This document shows, piece after piece, positions 51,428 through 61,692 of a stretch of DNA of 64,000 nucleotides. Origin of the DNA: Aestuariibaculum suncheonense. Its GTDB lineage: Bacteria; Bacteroidota; Bacteroidia; Flavobacteriales; Flavobacteriaceae. The position numbers and the translations under genes were made by a program. The notes under the pieces were generated by a model, which worked only from the letters and a program-made list of their open reading frames with translations, had not been told where the DNA came from and made no database searches. Every line of letters starts with the position of its first letter. Positions within the stretch are counted from its first letter, which is position 1. The stretch spans positions 740,783 through 804,782 of the forward strand of contig NZ_JACVXC010000001.1 of NCBI RefSeq assembly GCF_014596935.1, in the 5' to 3' direction.

Positions 51428-54400
51428 ATGATTAAAATAAATGGTGTTTCTTTTTTGATAGCTTTAGGTGTAAGTTATCAAATTTCAGCACAAAAATCGG
51501 CTACGTATACAAGTGATCTAGTAGATTATCAAAAGGCTTTGTCGCTTTATAATAATCAGCAGTATATGGCCGCTCAAACGTTATTTTCAAATGTTAAAAA
51601 GGAGCATAAAGATGAAGGGTTACAGTCAGATTGTACCTATTATATCGCTAATTGTGCCGTACGTTTAAATCAGCAGAATGCCGATAAATTAGTCGAAAGT
51701 TTTGTCGAGGATTACCCAACGAGTACCAAACGTAACACGGCCTATTTAGATGTCGCCGATTATTATTTTGCCAATGGAAAATATGCTTATGCCAGAAAAT
51801 GGTATGATAAAGTTGATGAAAGCGGCTTAGCGTATAGTGATAAGGAGAAATTTTACTTTAATAATGGGTATTCAGCATTTGCAGCGAAACAATATAGTGA
51901 TGCCAAAAAGTACTTGTCGCGCGTTGAAAGTTCTAAAGAATATGGTTCTCAGGCTAAGTATTATATTGGGTATATGGCTTATGAAGGAGACGATTATAAG
52001 CAGGCTAATGAATACTTCGATCAGGTAAGTAATCAGGAAAAATACAAGGAGAAGTTGTCATATTATCAAGCGGATTTAAATTTCAAACTTGGGAATTTTC
52101 AAAAGGCCATCGATTTAGCCAAAGCACAGTTACAGAAGAGCAATCGTGATGAAGTCTCTGAACTTTCAAAGATCATTGGAGAAAGTTATTTCAACTTAGA
52201 ACAATATGCCGAAGCAATTCCGTATTTAAAAGCATATAAAGGCAAAAAAGGAAAGTGGAATAACACCGATTTTTATCAGTTAGGGTATGCGTATTACAAG
52301 CAAGGCGATTATGAAAATGCGGTTTCAGAATTTAATAAAATTATAGGCGGAACGAATAGTATTGCTCAAAATGCCTATTACCATTTAGGAGAAAGTTATA
52401 TTAAATTAGGCAAAAAGCAGGAGGCGTTGAATGCGTTTAGAAATGCCTCGCAAATGGATTTCGATTTAAAAATTCAGGAAGACGCGTATTTAAATTATGC
52501 TAAAATCAGTTATGAGATTGGAAATGCTTATCAGTCCGCACCTCAGGTGTTAACCGGGTACTTAGAAAAATATCCGAAATCGGCGCAACGCGAAGAGATT
52601 GAAACCTTACTGATTGATTCTTATATTACTTCCAAAAACTATAAAGAAGCGCTTCGGTTATTAGAAGGTAAAAGTAGCTTCGAAAATAAAGTGGCTTATC
52701 AAAAAGTCGCTTTCTATAGAGGATTAGAACTTTATAGTGAGAATCAGTTTTTAGAAGCCAAGAAAATGTTTGAGGCTTCACTTAAAGAGCCACGTGATCC
52801 TAATTATACGGCAAGAGCAACGTTTTGGAAAGCCGAAACCGACTACAACTTAACCAACTACGATGACGCTTTGGTAAGTTTTCAGCAGTTTAAGCAACAA
52901 GCCGGAGCAACTTCGACACCCGAATATGAAAATATTGATTATAATTTAGCTTACACGTATTTTAAACTTAAAAGTTACGATCAGGCGACTAAGCTTTTTA
53001 GTTCGTTTATTTCGGCAACAAAGCAGCGCGATAATGTAAGACTAAATGATGCCTACTTGCGTTTGGGTGATGCCTTTTTCGTATCGAGTAATTATCAAAG
53101 TGCTATTAATGCCTATGAAAGTGCGATTAAGTTGAATGCAATTGAATCCGACTATGCATTCTTCCAAAAGGCGATTAGTGCCGGATATATTGGGAAGGAC
53201 GCTCAGAAAATAAGTGAATTAGAAACGTTTATTTCAAAATATCCGAATTCTAAATTACGTGATGATGCCATGTACGAACTAGGAAATACATTGGTTAAAG
53301 ACAATCAAACCGATAAAGCCATGCGTAGTTATGATCGATTAAATTCGGAATACCGTATGAGTTCATTTGTGCCGAAATCGTTGTTACGTCAAGGTTTGGT
53401 GTATTACAATACGAATCAAAATGAACAGGCTTTAACAAAATTCAAAAAGGTGGCTGCCGATTACGAAGGTTCACCAGAAGCTGTTCAGGCGGTTGCTACA
53501 GCACGACTTATTTACATCGATATGGGGCGTGTTAATGATTATGCAAACTGGGTAAAAACCTTGAATTATGTTGAGGTTACCGACGCCGATTTAGATAACG
53601 CGACCTATGAGGCTGCTGAAAAGCAGTATTTAGACAATAATACCGATAAAGCCATTAAACAATTCAATGGGTATTTAAATCAATTCCCTAAAGGATTACA
53701 CTTGTTACAATCGCATTTTTACGTAGCGCAGTTGTATTACAAGCAAAATTTATCGGCTAATGCCGCGCCTCATTATGAGTTTGTGGTTGGTGTCCCTCAG
53801 AGTGAATTTACTGAAGTTTCTCTTTCTCGATTATCGCAATATTATCTTGAAAATAAAGACTGGAATAAAGCGATGCCGCTACTTGAACGTTTAGAAGATG
53901 AAGCCAGCTTGCCGCAAAATGTCGTATTTGCGCAATCGAACTTAATGAAAGCGAATTATCAATTAGAGCGCTACAATGAATCGGTAGTTTACGCAGAAAA
54001 GGTATTGGCAAATTCTAAAATAGATAATAAAATTCAGAGTGATGCATACATAATTATTGCCCGATCAGCTATGAAAACAGGTAATGAGGCTAAAGCCAAA
54101 ACGGCATATGCAAAAGTAGAAACTGTCGCTACAGGAGAAACGGCAGCCGAAGCACTTTACTATAATGCATACTTTAAAAATAAAGCCGGAAGCTATGAAG
54201 TTTCAAATGTAACAGTACAAAAACTAGCCAAAGATTTTTCAGGGTATAAGTATTACAGTGCTAAAGGTTTGGTGCTTATGGCGAAGAATTTCTATGCGTT
54301 GAATGATGCATTCCAGGCGACTTATATTTTAGAAAGCGTTACGGAAAACTTTAAAGAGTTTGACGATGTTGTAGAAGAAGCAACAAACGAGCTTAAAGCG

Positions 54401-54454
54401 ATTAAGGCAAACGAAGCTAAAACGAATTCATCTGTTCAACCTGACGACAATTAA
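51428..54454 (+). CDS. Large periplasmic TPR protein
   Basis: A 1008-residue protein with a signal peptide ending near YQISAQ and tetratricopeptide-like repeats along nearly the whole length (for example YQKALSLYNNQQYMAAQTLF, YYKQGDYENAVSEFNKII, YPKSAQREEIETLLIDSYI). Such proteins commonly precede an outer-membrane barrel gene in flavobacteria, as here (gap of 32 bases), and act as protein-protein scaffolds in the periplasm. The specific function is unknown. Confidence 0.8.
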   Translation: MIKINGVSFLIALGVSYQISAQKSATYTSDLVDYQKALSLYNNQQYMAAQTLFSNVKKEHKDEGLQSDCTYYIANCAVRLNQQNADKLVESFVEDYPTSTKRNTAYLDVADYYFANGKYAYARKWYDKVDESGLAYSDKEKFYFNNGYSAFAAKQYSDAKKYLSRVESSKEYGSQAKYYIGYMAYEGDDYKQANEYFDQVSNQEKYKEKLSYYQADLNFKLGNFQKAIDLAKAQLQKSNRDEVSELSKIIGESYFNLEQYAEAIPYLKAYKGKKGKWNNTDFYQLGYAYYKQGDYENAVSEFNKIIGGTNSIAQNAYYHLGESYIKLGKKQEALNAFRNASQMDFDLKIQEDAYLNYAKISYEIGNAYQSAPQVLTGYLEKYPKSAQREEIETLLIDSYITSKNYKEALRLLEGKSSFENKVAYQKVAFYRGLELYSENQFLEAKKMFEASLKEPRDPNYTARATFWKAETDYNLTNYDDALVSFQQFKQQAGATSTPEYENIDYNLAYTYFKLKSYDQATKLFSSFISATKQRDNVRLNDAYLRLGDAFFVSSNYQSAINAYESAIKLNAIESDYAFFQKAISAGYIGKDAQKISELETFISKYPNSKLRDDAMYELGNTLVKDNQTDKAMRSYDRLNSEYRMSSFVPKSLLRQGLVYYNTNQNEQALTKFKKVAADYEGSPEAVQAVATARLIYIDMGRVNDYANWVKTLNYVEVTDADLDNATYEAAEKQYLDNNTDKAIKQFNGYLNQFPKGLHLLQSHFYVAQLYYKQNLSANAAPHYEFVVGVPQSEFTEVSLSRLSQYYLENKDWNKAMPLLERLEDEASLPQNVVFAQSNLMKANYQLERYNESVVYAEKVLANSKIDNKIQSDAYIIIARSAMKTGNEAKAKTAYAKVETVATGETAAEALYYNAYFKNKAGSYEVSNVTVQKLAKDFSGYKYYSAKGLVLMAKNFYALNDAFQATYILESVTENFKEFDDVVEEATNELKAIKANEAKTNSSVQPDDN

Positions 54455-54486
54455 AACCCTGAATCTAAAAACGAAACAAGAATCAT

Positions 54487-56217
54487 ATGCGAAAGCACAT
54501 AAAATATATAGTAACGGCGGCTGTAACGTTTACAGGACTGGCGGCGTTTTCTCAAAATAATCCGAAGGATACACTTAATACAGGTGTGATTGATGTAGTG
54601 AAACCTTATACACCAACTATTTCAGATGCGTTTAAGGTAAAAGAAGTTCCGACTTTAGACGACGAAACTACCGAAACAAAAAAGGATATAAAATACAATA
54701 TATTCTCATTTCCGGTGGCATCAACGTTTACCCCGGCTAAAGGTAAAGCCGAAGGAATCGAAAAGGCAAAACCTATTAAATTATTCGATAATTATGCCAC
54801 CTTGGGTGTTGGGTCTTACACAACATTCTTAGGCGAATTATATGTGAACCATGCCTTGAGTCGTACTGAAAACGTGGGCGGATATTTTAGTCATCATTCA
54901 TCTGGTGGTGGAATTGAAAATTTAGTGTTCGACGATAATTTTTCTGACTCAAAAATCAACCTGAATTACGCTTCACGTTTACGATATATGTCGTGGAAAG
55001 TAGAAGGCGGATTTCAGCACCAAAACTACAATTGGTATGGCGTTCCCGAATCTCAAATTAATCAGGCGCAGTTAGATGGTATTCAGGTCGATCATAAATT
55101 TAACAATGCTTACGTTGGAGGAGATATAACCTTTGAAGATACCTATTTAAAATCAGGAAGTGCCTTGTTCAGGCATTTTGGTGATAATATGGGTTCAGGT
55201 GAAAATCGTTTTGTGTTGAAAGGCAAAGCAGATATTCCTATTAATTACGAAGAAATAGCAACTGAACTTAAAATTGATTATTTAGGCGGAAGTTTCGATA
55301 GAAGTTATAATCTGGATGAAGCTTTAAAATACAGTAATTTTCAAATAGGTTTATCGCCAACCTATCAATTAAAGCAGGATGATTTAACGCTTGACTTAGG
55401 GATTTCGGTGTATTTTATGAGCGATATCGAAGCTAGTGATAATAAGTTGTATCTGTATCCTAACATAACGGCCAGTTACCGTTTAGTGAGTGAAGTGTTA
55501 ATTGCTTACGGTGGTATTCAAGGAGATTTACAGCAGAATTCGTACTACGATTTTGCTAAGGAAAATCCGTTTGTGTCGCCAACTTTATTTGTACAGCCAA
55601 CCGATCAGTTGTATAATGCTTTTGCAGGAATTAAAGGAAAAGTAACCAGTAACACGAGTTATAAATTTGCCGGACATTATATATCTGATAAGAATAAAGC
55701 TTTGTTTAAAAATAATGCGATTCAAACCGTGAATCAGTTTAATTACTCGTATGGAAATTCTTTTGGAGTTGTATATGACGAGATGAAAACGTTTGGTGTG
55801 TCGGGAGAGTTGAGTGTCGATCTTAATCGAAATTTTACAGCATCGTTAAAAGGAGAGTATTTTGCATATTCAACCGACAATGAAGCGGAAGCCTGGAACC
55901 TTCCAGATTTTAAAAGTTCGTTGTTTTTAGATTATCAAATTGATGAGAAATGGTTTGCGGGTGCTAATGTGTATTTTGTTGGCAAACGGAAAGATCAATA
56001 TTATGTTGCCGATCCGTTTGTGAATTCAGTACCAGTAACCGTTAGTTTAGATAGTTATTTTGATGCAAATGCCCATGCCGGTTATCACATAACTGAGCAG
56101 CTTTCCATTTTTGCAAAAATGAATAATATAGCAAGTCAGGGGTATCAGCGTTGGCAGAATTTCCCGGTGCAAAGTTTTCAGGTATTGGCCGGAGCAACTT
56201 ATAAATTCGATTTTTAA
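54487..56217 (+). CDS. Outer-membrane beta-barrel (TonB-receptor-like) protein
   Basis: A 576-residue protein with a signal peptide (GLAAFSQ) and a linker VIDVVKPYTPTISDAFKVKE, then beta-strands to a C-terminal ATYKFDF, the usual terminal Phe of outer-membrane barrels. It resembles TonB-dependent receptors but lacks a recognisable plug domain. It is probably co-transcribed with the TPR gene and ends at a terminator. Confidence 0.75.
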   Translation: MRKHIKYIVTAAVTFTGLAAFSQNNPKDTLNTGVIDVVKPYTPTISDAFKVKEVPTLDDETTETKKDIKYNIFSFPVASTFTPAKGKAEGIEKAKPIKLFDNYATLGVGSYTTFLGELYVNHALSRTENVGGYFSHHSSGGGIENLVFDDNFSDSKINLNYASRLRYMSWKVEGGFQHQNYNWYGVPESQINQAQLDGIQVDHKFNNAYVGGDITFEDTYLKSGSALFRHFGDNMGSGENRFVLKGKADIPINYEEIATELKIDYLGGSFDRSYNLDEALKYSNFQIGLSPTYQLKQDDLTLDLGISVYFMSDIEASDNKLYLYPNITASYRLVSEVLIAYGGIQGDLQQNSYYDFAKENPFVSPTLFVQPTDQLYNAFAGIKGKVTSNTSYKFAGHYISDKNKALFKNNAIQTVNQFNYSYGNSFGVVYDEMKTFGVSGELSVDLNRNFTASLKGEYFAYSTDNEAEAWNLPDFKSSLFLDYQIDEKWFAGANVYFVGKRKDQYYVADPFVNSVPVTVSLDSYFDANAHAGYHITEQLSIFAKMNNIASQGYQRWQNFPVQSFQVLAGATYKFDF

Positions 56218-56240
56218 GAATAGGATTAACTTAAATATAA

Positions 56241-56271
56241 AAAAGACCTCAAGTAATTGGGGTCTTTTTTT
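56241..56271 (+). terminator. Terminator after the TPR/barrel operon
   Basis: AAAAGACCTC (56241-56250) pairs with GGGGTCTTTT (56259-56268) with one wobble, followed by T residues. Confidence 0.8.
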
Positions 56272-56415
56272 GTATTATGTAAGAATAGTTAGGTGGTTTA
56301 TACTCGTTTTTTTTAATATTTTGAAATATGTTAACGAGGGACTTTGATTTAATAAAAGAAGATTTATATTTAGGAAATTTTTAACAAAACCCGTAAATAG
56401 ATAAATTAAATTAAG

Positions 56416-56970
56416 TTGACAGCTGAAAATACAGAAATTACAGCAAAATCATTTAAAGGGATATACTATTCCTTATATCCTCGTTTACTTTCATTTAGTT
56501 TAAAATATGTTAAGGATCAATTTGTAGCTGAAGAAGTAGTAGAGGATTGTATGTTGTATTTGTGGGAGAGAAGAAAGGAGTTGGAATCTGTGAAAGATTT
56601 AAAATCTTACTTATATACTATGGTTAAAAATAGGTGTTTTACTTATTTACGAAATAACCATAAAGAAATACCATTGGAAGCTGTAAATTACGAAGCAATA
56701 TCTCAGGAGGATCAATATATCATAGAGGAAGAGACACATGCGATTCTTATGAAAGCGATTGAGGAATTACCAGATAAATGCAAAAAAGTCTTCAAAATGT
56801 CTTGCATAGAAGGTGTAAGGTATAAAGATATTGCATTAGAAATGGATATCTCTGTGAATACTGTAAAATCCCAGCGATCACGGGCTATAGAATTACTTAA
56901 ACGAAGCCTTAAAGATCAACCTTTTGTTACGATTTATTTATCGATTTTGTTAAAAACACAAATTTTTTAA
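56416..56970 (+). CDS. ECF RNA polymerase sigma-70 factor
   Basis: A 184-residue ECF sigma factor with a TTG start. Region 2: YYSLYPRLLSFSLKYVKDQF and VEDCMLYLWERRKELE. Region 4: ELPDKCKKVFKMSCIEGVRY and KDIALEMDISVNTVKSQRSR. It is followed after 90 bases by a FecR anti-sigma gene and then by SusC/SusD, the usual flavobacterial uptake arrangement in which ligand binding at SusC releases the sigma factor. Confidence 0.88.
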   Translation: MTAENTEITAKSFKGIYYSLYPRLLSFSLKYVKDQFVAEEVVEDCMLYLWERRKELESVKDLKSYLYTMVKNRCFTYLRNNHKEIPLEAVNYEAISQEDQYIIEEETHAILMKAIEELPDKCKKVFKMSCIEGVRYKDIALEMDISVNTVKSQRSRAIELLKRSLKDQPFVTIYLSILLKTQIF

Positions 56971-57060
56971 ATTTTTTTTCCACCCATTCTCTGTTTATTT
57001 TACTCTTACTATAAAAACAATGTATTATTAACATACATGTAATGTTTTGGTAATATAAAA

Positions 57061-58257
57061 ATGAACGAAAAATTGTATTCAAAATATAGAGTTGCAGAGC
57101 TGATAGGGAAATCTCTTATGGGGACTATAGAATCAGACGAACAAGCAGAACTTGATAGATGGTTGCAAAATGACGAAGCTTCCAAATTATATCAAGATAT
57201 TATCGACAATAAAAAGTTAAATGATAAGTATGAATTTTATCAATCGTTAAGTACTGACAAAAAATATAATCAACTTCAAGGAAAAATTAATAAATCCATC
57301 AAAGTAAAACGTTTCAGACAGCTAATGAAATATGCAGCTATCTTAGTTTTATTTTTATCCGTGGCGTTTTATTGGCAATACCGTTCTAATGAACAAGAGC
57401 AGTTGATTACTCAAGAAACTTTAAATGAAATTAAGCCAGGATATTCTAAGGCAACATTAATTTTAGCAGATGGAACAGAAGTCGCTTTAGATGCTCATAA
57501 AAATCAAAACATTCAGTCTAGCGGAGTGAGTTTTATTGAAAATAAAGACGATGTTTTAGAATATAAAGCAGCTAATGATAATACTTTGGCTAATATAGGT
57601 TACAATACATTACACGTGCCACATGGTGGAATTTATAGTGTGGTATTGCCAGATGGTACACGAGTTTGGGTAAACTCTGCATCTTCTATTAAATATCCGG
57701 AAGCTTTTGTAGGAGAAACACGTGAGGTGGAATTGAATGGCGAAGCGTATTTTCATGTTGTTAAAAGTAACAAGAAGTTTATTGTGAAAACAAAGACATT
57801 AGATGTTACAGTTTTAGGAACATCATTTAATGTTAGTGCTTATGATGATGATGATTTTTTTGCAACCACTTTAGTAGAAGGTAAAGTACAATTAACATCT
57901 GAACATTTAGGTGAAGTGATACTGGCACCAAATCAACAAGGTTATTACAAAAAAGGACTTAAAGATATTCAGTTAAACAGTAAAATAAATGTTAGAAACT
58001 TTACATCCTGGAAAGACGGTAAATTTTACTTTGAACACGAACCTCTTGATAATATTCTGAGAAAATTAGGAAGATGGTATGACTTTGAAGTGAAATTTGA
58101 AGATGAAAAATTTAAAAACATTGTGTTTACAGGTGTGGCTAGAAAAGATAATGAGTTGAGAAGCTTAATGGATATGATAGCTAAAACAGCAAGAATTGAT
58201 TATAAAGCATATAAAAATGAAAACAATACTATTGAAATAGAAATATTTAAAAACTAA
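57061..58257 (+). CDS. FecR-family anti-sigma factor
   Basis: A 398-residue protein with one membrane segment near residues 95-115 (YAAILVLFLSVAFYWQYR). The periplasmic part has the FecR domain (VPHGGIYSVVLPDGTRVWVN, EVELNGEAYFHVVKS, VLGTSFNVSAY) and a C-terminal DUF4974-type part (FEHEPLDNILRKLGRWYDF). It holds the ECF sigma factor until the SusC receptor signals through its STN domain. Confidence 0.87.
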   Translation: MNEKLYSKYRVAELIGKSLMGTIESDEQAELDRWLQNDEASKLYQDIIDNKKLNDKYEFYQSLSTDKKYNQLQGKINKSIKVKRFRQLMKYAAILVLFLSVAFYWQYRSNEQEQLITQETLNEIKPGYSKATLILADGTEVALDAHKNQNIQSSGVSFIENKDDVLEYKAANDNTLANIGYNTLHVPHGGIYSVVLPDGTRVWVNSASSIKYPEAFVGETREVELNGEAYFHVVKSNKKFIVKTKTLDVTVLGTSFNVSAYDDDDFFATTLVEGKVQLTSEHLGEVILAPNQQGYYKKGLKDIQLNSKINVRNFTSWKDGKFYFEHEPLDNILRKLGRWYDFEVKFEDEKFKNIVFTGVARKDNELRSLMDMIAKTARIDYKAYKNENNTIEIEIFKN

Positions 58258-58269
58258 CAGTAAAAAAAT

Positions 58270-58299
58270 AACCGATTGATACGCCAATATCAACCGGTT
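58270..58299 (+). promoter_or_regulatory. Strong stem-loop between fecR and susC
   Basis: AACCGATTGATA (58270-58281) pairs with TATCAACCGGTT (58288-58299), 11 of 12 bases, around a 6-base loop. No T run follows, so it is more likely an mRNA stability or processing element than a terminator. Confidence 0.4.
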
Positions 58300-58360
58300 G
58301 TAAAATACTGTTGATTAACTAAGTGACTAAAAATAATTAACCAATTTAACACGTAAATGT

Positions 58361-61300
58361 ATGAAAAAAAACTTTTCAAGGGAAACGTATTTTGTTCTCT
58401 GGCGATTTATGCCACAAATTCTGAGCATTATGAGACGATCAATGTACTTGTTTATTATTTTATTCAATATCGGCGCTTTTGCATTTTCACAAAAAATCAC
58501 TTTAAATCTTAATGGAGTTCCGCTTCATGAAGCCTTAAGAACGATTAGCGATAAAGCTAATATTGATTTCTTTTATAGTGATGACACATTAGATATTAAT
58601 AGAATTGTTAACATAGAATTTGTTGATACCGATGTTGAAGTTATAGTATCTAATTTAATAGGATCAGGATTTAAATTAGAAGAACAAAGTAACGGGCTTT
58701 ACTTAATTGTACCTGTTGAAGTACAACAAGGTAGACTTTTAAGTGGAGTTGTTACCGACGAAATTGGTCAGCCTTTACCAGGTGTTACTGTTTTAGTGAA
58801 GGAGACTAAAAAGGGAGTCAGTACTGATTTTGACGGAAATTTTAAAATTGTAGTTGAAAAAGGACAGACCATAGTATTTAGTTACGTAGGTTTTAAGACG
58901 CAAGAGGTTGTTTTTGAAAATCAAAAATCTATCAATGTTAAGTTAGTTGAAGATATTTCAGCTTTGGAGGAAGTTATAGTAACTGGAATCGTAGAACGGA
59001 AAAAAGAAACCTATACAGGTGCTGTAAGTACATTCTCTGGTGAAGAATTAAAAGCAATAGGTAATCAAAACATAATCCAAAGTATAAGAACTTTAGATCC
59101 TTCGTTTATAGTGCTTGAAAATAATTTACAAGGTTCTAACCCAAATGTACTGCCAAATATTGAAGTAAGAGGGCAAACAAGTATTACTAATGATGATTTA
59201 AGAGACGAGTTTGGCGCAGATCCAAATAGTCCTTTATTTATTTTAGATGGGTTTGAAACTGATTTAAGGTCTATTGTTGACTTAGATATGAATCGTGTGG
59301 CTTCTATAACTATTTTAAAAGATGCCGCATCAACAGCATTGTATGGGTCTAAAGCAGCTAATGGAGTTGTGGTGGTCGAAACTAAGCGACCTGAGTCTGG
59401 GAAAATAATACTAAGTTATACAGGAGATTTTTCTGTTGATGCACCAGATTTAACAGATTATAATTTAATGAATGCTTCTGAAAAACTGGAATATGAGCGT
59501 TTGGCCGGAATGTGGACTTATTACATTGAAGATTATAGCGTTCAGGTTAGACTGGATAGTTTGTATAATCAGAAATTAGCAGACGTAAGAAGAGGTGTAG
59601 ATACCTATTGGTTAAGTGAACCAACCAGAACAGCTATAACTCAAAGACATTCAGTTTATGCAGCAGGAGGGTCAGATGAGTTTAGGTTTAATGCTGGTTT
59701 AAATTACAGAGATGGACAGGGTGTAATGAAGGGATCTGGGCGTGATACCTGGGGTGCAAATATTGATTTGAATTATAGAAAAGGAAAAGTAAATATTTCA
59801 AATAGATTTTACATGGATGGTTACACTGCAATGGAATCTAATTATGGTTCTTTTTCAAATTTTGCAAGAGCTAATCCTTATTATAGAAAATATGATGAGA
59901 ATGGTGAGATTACCAGATATCTTGATGAAAATGGAGTTAGAACAGATTTTGTTAATCCATTATATAGAACGACCATAAATAGTTCTGACGAAACTAAAGG
60001 AATAGGGTTTAGAAATAATTTAAACATTATAGTAGATCTTACATCAAGATTAAGGCTTAATGGGGGGGTACAATTAAGGAATGAGACTTCAGAAAGAGAA
60101 GTGTTTATTGATCCTGAAGACCCGGTTTTTGATGATGTAAGCTTTTTTGAAAAAGGAGAATATAGAAACACAGAAATTGATAATTTTAGCTATATGGCTA
60201 ACCTTATGTTAACATATAGAAATCTATTTGCCGAGAAACATAGTGTTACAGCCAACTTAAGAGCTGATGTGGAAGAGCAAAATAATGAATCTTACGGAAC
60301 AGTTGCTGTAGGTTTTCCAAACGGAACTAATGCAAATCCTAGTTTTTCTTTTAGTTACGATCCAAATGCAAAACCAAGTTATTCTACGAGAAAGTACCGA
60401 AGAAATAACATTATGGGACTTGTAAATTATGCTTATGATAATCGTTATTTACTAGATTTTACTTATAGGCTAGATGGATCTACAGCCTTTGGAGCTAACG
60501 AAAAATATTCTCCGTTCTGGTCTGTAGGTCTTGGATGGAATATTCACAAAGAACGTGGTGTAAATTCAAGTGTTATTAACCTGTTGCGCCTTAAACAGAC
60601 TTTTGGATATACGGGTAATCAAAACTTAGGAAGTGTAGCTTCAACTTCTGTATATGCTTATGGATCTACAATAAATGAATTTGGAGCAGGTGTTGGTTTA
60701 GTTACACTGGCAAACCCGAATTTAGAGTGGCAACGTACCTTTGATATGAATTTAGGACTAGATATTGCGCTGTTCAATAATAGGTTAGATGGACGTTTTA
60801 ACTTATATAGGAAAAATACCGATCCGTTAGTTGTGCCAGTTAGTTTAGCCGCATCAACAGGATTAACTAGTTATCCTTTAAATGTGGGACGTTTAGAAGT
60901 TAAAGGTTTTGAAGCTATTGTTAATTATAAAATTATTAACGATATGAAAAACCGCTTTATGTGGCGTCTGGGAGTAACAACGGCGATTGTGAATATGCAG
61001 TATGATGGCTTTGGAAACCAATTACAAGAATTGGACGAGGAAGCAATACAATCAGGATCTCTTAAACGTTATAAGGATGGTTTTAGTCCTGATGATATAT
61101 GGGCAGTACCATCATTAGGGATTGATCCAGCGACAGGGAAAGAAGTCTTTTTACAAAATAACGGACAAACGAGCTTTGTTCATAATTATGATGATGAAAC
61201 TGTTGTTGGTAATTCTAGGCCAGATCTAGAAGGGGTGATTAGCAATAATTTTTCGTTTAAAGACTTTACGCTTGGGATAAATTTAAGATACCGATTAGGT

Positions 61301-61681
61301 GGACAGCAATTTAATAATGCTTTGTTTAACAAAGTTGAAAATATTAGCTATTCAGAAGTCGGTTTTAATCAAGACAAAAGAGCCTTATACGATAGATGGC
61401 AACAGCCAGGAGATATGGCTATGTTTAAAGGGATTACTGAAACTGCGGCAGTACCAATTTCTTCACGCTTTGTACAGGATGAAAATTTAATTATTGGTGA
61501 ATCAGTTAACCTAGGGTATAGAGCATCAAATAAAAAGTGGTTAGATGTTTTAGGAGTTTCAACGCTGCGATTTAATGCGTATATGAATAATATTTTAAGA
61601 GCATCAACAGTTTTGGCCGAAAGAGGTTTAGATTACCCTTTTGCGCGTTCGGTGTCTTTCAGTATTAATGCATCATTTTAA
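58361..61681 (+). CDS. SusC/RagA-family TonB-dependent receptor with STN domain
   Basis: A 1106-residue outer-membrane transporter. After a signal peptide (IGAFAFSQ) comes an STN domain (residues about 45-120, NLNGVPLHEALRTISDKANI), a CarboxypepD_reg-like domain (GVVTDEIGQPLPGVTVLVKE), the plug (EEVIVTGIVERKKETYTGAV, then DAASTALYGSKAANGVVVVE) and a C-terminal barrel ending SVSFSINASF. The STN domain links it to the ECF/FecR pair upstream. It imports a glycan or peptide bound with SusD. Substrate unknown. Confidence 0.92.
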   Translation: MKKNFSRETYFVLWRFMPQILSIMRRSMYLFIILFNIGAFAFSQKITLNLNGVPLHEALRTISDKANIDFFYSDDTLDINRIVNIEFVDTDVEVIVSNLIGSGFKLEEQSNGLYLIVPVEVQQGRLLSGVVTDEIGQPLPGVTVLVKETKKGVSTDFDGNFKIVVEKGQTIVFSYVGFKTQEVVFENQKSINVKLVEDISALEEVIVTGIVERKKETYTGAVSTFSGEELKAIGNQNIIQSIRTLDPSFIVLENNLQGSNPNVLPNIEVRGQTSITNDDLRDEFGADPNSPLFILDGFETDLRSIVDLDMNRVASITILKDAASTALYGSKAANGVVVVETKRPESGKIILSYTGDFSVDAPDLTDYNLMNASEKLEYERLAGMWTYYIEDYSVQVRLDSLYNQKLADVRRGVDTYWLSEPTRTAITQRHSVYAAGGSDEFRFNAGLNYRDGQGVMKGSGRDTWGANIDLNYRKGKVNISNRFYMDGYTAMESNYGSFSNFARANPYYRKYDENGEITRYLDENGVRTDFVNPLYRTTINSSDETKGIGFRNNLNIIVDLTSRLRLNGGVQLRNETSEREVFIDPEDPVFDDVSFFEKGEYRNTEIDNFSYMANLMLTYRNLFAEKHSVTANLRADVEEQNNESYGTVAVGFPNGTNANPSFSFSYDPNAKPSYSTRKYRRNNIMGLVNYAYDNRYLLDFTYRLDGSTAFGANEKYSPFWSVGLGWNIHKERGVNSSVINLLRLKQTFGYTGNQNLGSVASTSVYAYGSTINEFGAGVGLVTLANPNLEWQRTFDMNLGLDIALFNNRLDGRFNLYRKNTDPLVVPVSLAASTGLTSYPLNVGRLEVKGFEAIVNYKIINDMKNRFMWRLGVTTAIVNMQYDGFGNQLQELDEEAIQSGSLKRYKDGFSPDDIWAVPSLGIDPATGKEVFLQNNGQTSFVHNYDDETVVGNSRPDLEGVISNNFSFKDFTLGINLRYRLGGQQFNNALFNKVENISYSEVGFNQDKRALYDRWQQPGDMAMFKGITETAAVPISSRFVQDENLIIGESVNLGYRASNKKWLDVLGVSTLRFNAYMNNILRASTVLAERGLDYPFARSVSFSINASF

Positions 61682-61692
61682 TAGGAAACATT

